Below are positions 57,309-64,000 of a stretch of 64,000 bases of DNA, one piece after another. Made by a program: the position numbers and the translations under genes. Origin of the DNA: Cymodocea nodosa (taxonomy: Eukaryota; Streptophyta; Magnoliopsida; Alismatales; Cymodoceaceae); assembly GCA_036874045.1 (NCBI GenBank), contig CM072344.1, positions 11,256,501-11,320,500 of the forward strand, read 5' to 3'. Position 1 is the first letter of the stretch. Every line of letters begins with the position of its first letter. Under the pieces are notes generated by a model. That model did no database searches. It saw nothing but the letters and a program-made list of their open reading frames with translations, and was not told the origin of the DNA.

Positions 57309-58445
57309 ATGGAATTGATGCAATTACCATTGGATGCACTAAGGGAAGTACTAAGTAACTTGTCAGCTAAAGATCTGTGCAAGCTGTGTTGTGTATCAAA
57401 GGAAATTAAAGACTATGTTAGAGAAAAATATTTTCAGGGACTACAAGCTGCAAAAATGACTAAGATTAGAGATGGATTTATATGGAAGTTATTTAATCGT
57501 AGTTCAATTAGCCATGAATAACTGAATATGGAAGAAAGTACTGGAATTCCACCTAATACATTAGAAGGAATAGATCATATTATGGGGATGGATGAAGGAT
57601 TAATTATATACAGGACCAAACCAAAGTATGCAATTCTATTACCTGATATTTTGATCAGAAATCCTATCACAAGAGAAGAATGGAATATAGGAAGACCTAA
57701 TAGATATGAAGTACCAACTAAAAATTGTGGGTCGACTTTAATATTTTCTGATAAAAATTCAACCATTCCTGAAAAATTATATTATTGGAGACCTATAGGA
57801 AATTGGGATGAAGATTTATGCTTGAGTGTGTATAATTTTTTGAATAGATCTTGGACTGAAAATACTATGATATATCTAGGATAGAAATCATTAATTAACA
57901 ACATGCATGTCATACTTGATGGATATATATATCTAGTCACAGATATATCAGTTGCATTTAGATCTGATTTATACATAGTAAGCATAGATAGTTATGATGA
58001 ATATATAGAAATTTTGCCTATACCGAGAAAAATAGCTAAACCACCATCTGCAGAATTTGATAAAATTCAAATAGGGATGTGGTATAATGAATATGATGAT
58101 CCTAATTTATGTCTGATAAGATGGTGGGATGAATTGATGAAATTTCAAATATGGATTATGAAAGATATAAATGAATGGAATTAGGAAGATGAATATATTG
58201 AAATAGATGTAGAAATAGAAACTACTACATTATCTTGGAACTGAAAAGGATCCCTTTCTGCATTTCATTTCATTAATGGTAATACACTTGTATTTAGCAT
58301 TGATAATATACTACAAGTTTACAAATTAAGAAAGAACATGAACTGCATTAAAACAGAATTAATAGCAAGAAGAATTATGCCTAAAAAGTTTGCTTGGACT
58401 AACACATTTATTCCATTTGTTTCTACTTTTCAATCATGTTCTTAA
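57309..58445 (+). pseudogene. F-box protein ORF carried inside element H
   Basis: One frame of 378 codons to TAA 58443-58445, interrupted by four stops (57519, 57882, 58182, 58242). Residues 6-45 form an F-box: 'LPLDALREVLSNL', 'AKDLCKLCCVSKEIKDYV', the Skp1-binding motif of SCF ubiquitin ligases. The C-terminal part looks like the substrate-binding half of plant F-box proteins, with 'ILIRNPITREEW', repeated hydrophobic strands and 'NTLVFSIDNILQVYKL', ending near 'FIPFVSTF'. The length fits the family. There is no intron. An upstream in-frame ATG at 57255 would add 18 hydrophobic residues. A palindromic cluster lies just before it (57180-57242). It was probably taken from the host; the target is unknown. 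Confidence 0.74.
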
Positions 58446-60070
58446 GCTGTGATTTTGTGTGTTTAATGTTGTGTGTATTCTACATTTATTTTTAGAAAAA
58501 AAGTAAATAAATTTAGTTTTAATTTTATTTTATAAAAAAAAAACAAAAACAAAATATCAATCCAGTTTGTTGGTATTTGTTTTGGGAAACCAATTGGCTT
58601 GCTTGTGAGCCACCAAAGGCGTAGGAGCCTAGGTTCCACACAAGACACTGATTTAGAAATATATGTTAAATGCTATTTTGTTATATATTCTGCTTTTATC
58701 TGTGAATGAAAAGTTTTTCAAAATCAAAAATTGGAATATGTAGAAGGAGATACAAACGAAACAAGGTATGTAACTGATTACTTATCCTGAATTTAGATTT
58801 AAACCCATTTTTTGAGTTAGGTGCTAAATCAACGAAACTGTATTCTTGCTTGCTACAATTACTGTATTTATTGTTAAATCTTTTACATTGAGGACAATGC
58901 AAAATGTAGGCATGGGGGGGAGGTAATTAAAGTAACACCCATGTAAGTTTGTTAATTAAAGGAATTAAAATGGTACTGCAAAGTTTTGTGAAAATTGATA
59001 ATTTTTATGAACTTACTGTAACTATCTGATAATTGAGATTGTAAAATTTTTATAAACTGTAATTGCTTGAATGGTATATTTAGAAGGCTATATAAGATGC
59101 TATAGAATTTACTATTTATGCAAATCTAGATATAGTATCTTATGTTTTTTTTTGAATTTACTATTTATGAAAAAGTATGAGCTTATTATTATGGATTCAT
59201 ATTTTCAGTAAATGATAGAAGCAAGACTATATGAGATTGGTGTTTTATTGCATCTGTATTAATGAAATAAGTACATATACAGTATGTGATCAATCTTTTT
59301 TGTTTTGTAAAAAAAAAAAAAAAAAGAGAAAAGAAAAAAGAAAAAAAAAAGAAAGGAAAAAGAACTTTGAGAGTTTATTGACTTATTTGATCATGAGCCT
59401 TTTGTACTTGGGCAGATAGGTATGTAAGGATTGTTGACTTGAAAAAGGACTCTTGAAATTTGGCAACCTAAGATCTTGATCAGATCTGGGATTGTTGATT
59501 GAAAGCTCTTTACATGGGTACATTAGAAAGCTCTTGTATGATTCAAGCTTGTCAAATTAACTTTTAAAGTACAAAAATACATATATTGTTTTGAAAAGAT
59601 ACAAGTGTTTTGTGAAATACAGATATCTTATGAATCGAGTATATTTTCTGTTATCTAGAATTGCTGAAATATGAATCTAGAATTGACTTTTGAAGTTGTT
59701 TAATGAAGATACAATTCTTTATTCTACTTGTCTTAATCATATTGAATTGGATTGTACTTTGATTCGTGTGTTGTTGAAATTTCTTCTAGAAATCTTATTG
59801 GAAAATTCAAGATGACAAATGATGAAAAGAAGAACAAACAATAATATAATTAATACCTATGTGATGATGATATACTTTGTATGTAATTTGCATATATTCT
59901 AAGTATATTTGCAGGTTGATTATTGAAACATACAGTATATCTATATAATAATATAAGTTCTTATGCTGAACAGAAGAAAAAAGGAAGAGTTAATTCTAGC
60001 ACTTTTAGAAAGACCCATTAATTAGATCGTAATTTGCTAAGGGACTAGCAAAATTTAAGTATAGGGGAAG
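58446..60070 (+). other. Element H 3' region with two PPTs
   Basis: No supported gene. Poly-A-like tracts are at 58536-58546 and about 59309-59354. An internal PPT block with TTGAGGACAATG and CATGGGGGGGAGG lies at 58888-58923, equal to the one in E. The terminal PPT (AAGTATAGGGGAAG, 60057-60070) directly precedes the LTR. The small frames at 58463, 58696 and 59231 look like chance. Confidence 0.8.
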
Positions 60071-62349
60071 TGTTTAGAATGAAAAATTGCATAATATTAA
60101 CGATTAAATGATGGTTAATTGTATAATATTTAGCTTATCATATGAGAATTAAGCCATTATGTTATAATTGCACTGTTATATGCTTTAATGAAAGAATCTG
60201 CTTAATTTCAGGGAATTAATGTTAATTTAGTATATTTCTGAATTGTCCATAAATTGTAGGTTGTGAAAGTCTTAAGCATTCAAATTTTATGTTATTTTGG
60301 ACAGTTGTGTTTAATGTACTGGACAATTATGCTTAATGTACCAAAGAGTTATGTTTAAATAACCGAACAGTTATGTTTTAAAAAAATATTTTATTATTTC
60401 CTGGAGTACACGTGTCGAAACCATAATACATGACTTAAGTGAACTTTCGGTGAGTTATCTCTAAGTATCCGAAATTGCAGTTGGGCATCGGATGGTTATA
60501 TGTGTAACTCTCCAAAATCTCCTTTTATTTATAAAATAGCTATGGACATGTGTCATGTTCTAGGAAAGTGACTTAAGTGGATTTTTGGTGAGTTATCTCT
60601 AACTATCCGAAATGCATCTAGGCATCGGATAGTTAGACCAGTAACTCTCCAAAATGTTTCTTTTATTATAAAACTGTTGATGACACGTGTCGTGATCTAG
60701 AAGATTGACTTAAGTTATATATCGGTGAGTTATCTCTAAGTATCCAAAATGCACCTGAGCATCGGATAGTTAAGTTTGTAACTATCTGAAATGCATCTAA
60801 GCATCAGATAGTTAAGTCTGTAAGTATCTGAAATGCACCTAAGCATCGGATAGTTAAATTTATGCACATGTTTTATAGTTAAATCAATGAAGCAAGTCCA
60901 TTGAGTTATCTGTAACTCCATGGACCATTTATTTTCTAATATGCCACTATAGCAGTTGCAAAAATAGGACAATTGGAAGGAAAAACCATGATCGCACATA
61001 TCACGCAGGAATTCACTCGTCAAAGGAAGAAGAAATCATCATCGTTGATATGAATGAAGGAAATCCAACTGATCATTCAAGTAGAAGTAACCACTGAAGA
61101 AATATAAAAGAAAAGAAGAAAAAAAGCAGCGGGGTGTGTAATCGATGGGTGTGGCCAGTGTGTGTAGAGGAGGATCACCAAGCTTTCTACAGGCAGCGCC
61201 AGCAATTCTCTGAAGTACTACACCAACCATCATCACCACCACCATAACCACCAACCATCGGAGGTCTGTGAGGATACTTTCTTGATGTCGGATTGATTCC
61301 GAGCCAAACACAATGCTTAACAACCATTGTGAGGAGTGATCCGTCGCGGGAAGGGAAGTCATTTTCACCAAGCGCCAACTCATATCTCAGGAGATCGTAA
61401 AGCTTCTAGCCTTGGCTTTGGGTTGATGCTTGTATGCTGAAGAGGAGATCATTTTGCAATTCTAGACTCGCGATTCTATAGGGAGAGGAGATAGAATTGT
61501 AAGTGGTTTAATTTTTAGTTGTGTAATCGTGTCGCATGTAGTGACAAAAGTATTTACTATCGACTGAGATTACTTTACATTTCACCTTTTGCCCATTTCC
61601 ATGCTCATATCAAAACAAAAATACCAAAACAACTTATCTATGTTTATATTTTGTATTTGAGTGTTGTATTATTTGTTTTGTATCGTGATTAATGTTATCT
61701 TTATTAGTATTGTGATTGTTTTATGTTTGTTTTAGTTTTACAGTTTACTAAAATTGGTTCGTTCAAAAGACTTAAACATTTTAATGGTTACTGTTTGAAT
61801 TATCTGAATGTTAGTATTGCCTAATGATAAATCCAGTGTTTACTAACATTAAAGAGCTTAATTGATGTTATTTACAATCTGTGGAACCGCCCAATGGTTG
61901 GCCGAATTCCTTTGTAAATAGTAATATTAAATAGGAAAGACAGGCTCATGGAGTTAACTTAAGTCCACGAGGTTAGTCCATTGAGTTAGCCATAACTCAA
62001 CAAACTTTGTCTATTGAGTTAACTGTAACTAAACAAAGAGCTAATTGAATATATAAATTTGATTGTTAAAAATGGAACAGTTCTCAATTCTTAAGTAATT
62101 CCCTATGGGATCGACCTGTACTTGCACACTAATACAATAGACACTATGCACTTGCATTTAAAATACAAATTGGAATTAAAATCTAATTTGTGTGAAAGGT
62201 TGTTTGTTTACTTCTAAAAAGAAATTCAGTGATATAGGCATAAAGATAAATTAACTAAGTAAAAACATAAGTTAACAAATCCTAGTTTTTCTGGCTCGTT
62301 GTTGGGTAACTAATTCAAGTTTTCTGGTGCCGTGTTGGAGATCCAAACA
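60071..62349 (+). repeat. Element H 3' LTR (2279 bp)
   Basis: Same start (TGTTTAGAATG), same CGGATAGTTA/TAACTCTCCGA U3 and same end (GATCCAAACA) as 33790-36074, with scattered substitutions, including the two extra primer-site-like copies at 62280-62340. It is followed by TCCAC, the target duplication, and by G coding sequence. Frames at 60736-61383 on minus are LTR shadows. Confidence 0.9.
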
Positions 62350-64000
62350 TCCACCACCAAGGCCGATGGAACGAGCAGCAATTTTAGGGCTTCTATTGAA
62401 GAAGAAAAAAGAGAATTTCAAGAACTGGTTCAAATAAGAAGAGACCAAGGAGAACCAGAAGAATTGGTAGTAGCTATAGCACATCTGGTGTTTGATGCAC
62501 GATGCAAAAAGAGGGCTACAGAAAAGCTGAAAGCCCAATATAGAATCAAAGTGGAACAGCATCATGAAGCTACTACCAAACTTGCTGCAAAAGGAGAAGT
62601 TGGTCCTTCAAGACTAGTAATTATAGAAAAAGTTAAATAGGAAGAGCTAGTACCTGTGGCTCAAAGGCCTACAGAGCCTATTTTTGTGGATTTAATTCAG
62701 ACGAGGAAGAGGAAGACCAGACATAATTAATTAGAAAAAGGAAAGGAAAAGAGATAGTGTCTGAATATCACAATGAGATTAAATCTGAAATACAAATGTC
62801 AGTAGAGCCTGTAGAGCCAAATTTTGTAAACCTACTATTCGATTCTAAGGAGGAGCAGGAGCAGCAGCAGCAAGAACAAAGAGAAGAAGAAAAACAGGCT
62901 GAAACTAGTCTATAGCATGTACAAGAAGAAGAAACAGAAATTAGGGCAGAAGCTGATTTGCTCGTAACTCCATCCCACTCTGCCACAGAATCAAAAAGAA
63001 CAGTTACAATGCAGATTGGTAGTTAGGAGGAAGACGAAAGAACAAAAAATGAACAAGAAGTTGAATAAGTATATATGGAAAGAAATGACTCTATAGATTC
63101 CACTAAAGAGCAAGAAACTTTTCAGCAATTTATGGAAAGTATTCAAGATAGAATGGAGAGTTCTATCGGCTCACCACCACAGACAGAAGTAGAAGCAAAT
63201 ATTCAGGAATCTGTAGAGCATTTTCAACAAGTCCAAGTTCAGCATTTGAAAGAGGAAGTTCAAGAACAAACCCCTCTAGAGCAACAAATTCATATTCCTG
63301 ACCCGGTTAAGGCAACAGTTTTAAATGAAGTATACTTTTGGAGTCAGGAAGCTTATAATAAATACCAAGAGATTAGGGGTTATGATATTATTTTTAGTAG
63401 ACTAGTAAATTGGGACGGAATGCAAGAAATCAAAGATTTATTTGAGTTCCAAGGTCTACTACAGTTTATTTCTCAACAAAGAGGGCATGTAGTATATGAG
63501 AATTTAGTGCCTTGCTTTTATGCAAATTTGAGAGAAGGATAAAGATGATTAATTTCCAACATGGAGAAAGTTGATGTATAGATAACACCAGAGCTTCTCC
63601 ACAATATTTTTGGATTGAGAAATGTAGGAATTGAAATTCTGGAAGAAACAACTGTAGTGGAATGGGCTGAACAGGAAATTAAACAATGCATAGCCATCGA
63701 CCCTGGTGTGCCATTACTGAATAGACTGAAGTACTTAAATGGAAAGGCACACATGGTCGCAATCATACTAGTAAAAATTGTTTATCAAAGACAAGGCCAC
63801 GACATTGAACTTAGTCAATTTGTCAAGTGGGCTACTTATGCAGTTGTAAACAGAATTCAAGTTAATTGGTACAAAGTATTTATCTCCAAGCTGAAAGTAG
63901 TAAAGAAGAAATTATTTTATAGAGATTTGATTCCACTATTGATGGTGGATAGTATAGATTTCACGAAATGGGCATCTAAAAGGATATGATCAAGAACCAT
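62350..64000 (+). pseudogene. Element G accessory ORF, 3' part (runs off the window)
   Basis: Continues the ORF cut at 33789. It contains 'EFQELVQ', 'LVFDARCKKRATEKLKAQY', an acidic Glu/Gln-rich region with stops, then the conserved domain at 63075-63989: 'YDIIFSRLVNWDGMQEIKDL', 'FEFQGLLQF', 'QRQGHDIELSQFVKWATY', 'NRIQVNWYKVF', 'YRDLIPLLMVD'. Long pieces (155 and 124 codons) remain open. The capsid and F-box ORFs of G, if it has them, and its 3' LTR lie beyond 64000. Confidence 0.78.

Larger units (their letters stand above)
33790..62349 (+). mobile_element. Ty3/gypsy (Athila/Tat-type) element H, complete, multicistronic
   Basis: LTRs at 33790-36074 and 60071-62349 flank the element. The target site is TCCAT (33785-33789) on the left and TCCAC (62350-62354) on the right, and the interrupted G accessory ORF resumes exactly there. 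Order: LTR, PBS, zinc knuckle-protease, RT-RNase H-integrase, accessory ORF (split by E), capsid ORF, F-box ORF, two PPTs, LTR. Without E (11,298 bp with its target duplication) H is about 17.3 kb, long for an Athila relative. All ORFs carry stops, so this copy is not autonomous now. Confidence 0.87.

Noticed and set aside
1-64000. Endogenous pararetrovirus or other viral copy
   Set aside because: All RT frames are accompanied by integrase-type neighbours, LTRs or PBS/PPT of copia or gypsy elements; no movement-protein or pararetroviral coat motif was seen.

Overview
This 64 kb window is AT-rich, non-coding-dense plant nuclear DNA. It is built almost wholly of nested LTR retrotransposons. The plant origin is shown by tRNA-iMet primer sites (TGGTATCAGAGC) on Sirevirus-type Ty1/copia elements and tRNA-Asp-like primer sites on Athila/Tat-type Ty3/gypsy elements without a chromodomain. 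I cannot name the species. No free-standing host gene, tRNA, rRNA or CRISPR array was seen. All open frames belong to decayed elements, with many stops at Gln/Trp positions, as expected from C-to-T decay of methylated DNA.

Layout. 1-6440: copia element A (minus), inserted into the reverse transcriptase of a sister copy, B (minus, 6441-13285). 13286-15172: remains of a gypsy LTR, J (minus), with a duplicated primer site. 15173-21137: copia element I (plus), which kept gag and RT-RNase H but lost protease and integrase. 21138-25927: copia fragment D (minus) in the permuted order accessory ORF - PPT - LTR - PBS. 25928-33789 and 62350-64000: gypsy element G (plus), split by gypsy element H (plus, 33790-62349, target duplication TCCAT/TCCAC). 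H is split at 41867-53159 by gypsy element E (minus, target duplication ATGCA on both sides). E is split at 45773-48366 by F, probably a solo LTR. This gives four well-supported nesting levels (G>H>E>F) and probably three more outside them (J>I>D>G).

The unusual part is element H (about 17.3 kb without E). After PBS it opens directly with a zinc knuckle, then protease-RT-RNase H-integrase, with no capsid in front. Behind pol follow three further cistrons: an accessory ORF shared with copia element D, the missing Athila-type capsid ORF, and a full-length F-box protein ORF. Each of these three is preceded by a cluster of palindromes of the form GTTGAGTTA-n-TAACTCAAC, the same motif class that fills the LTRs. 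The simplest reading is a multicistronic retrotransposon with internal LTR-like promoters. Copia and gypsy LTRs here also share homologous U3 blocks, and the accessory ORF occurs in both superfamilies, so promoter and gene modules appear to have moved between them.
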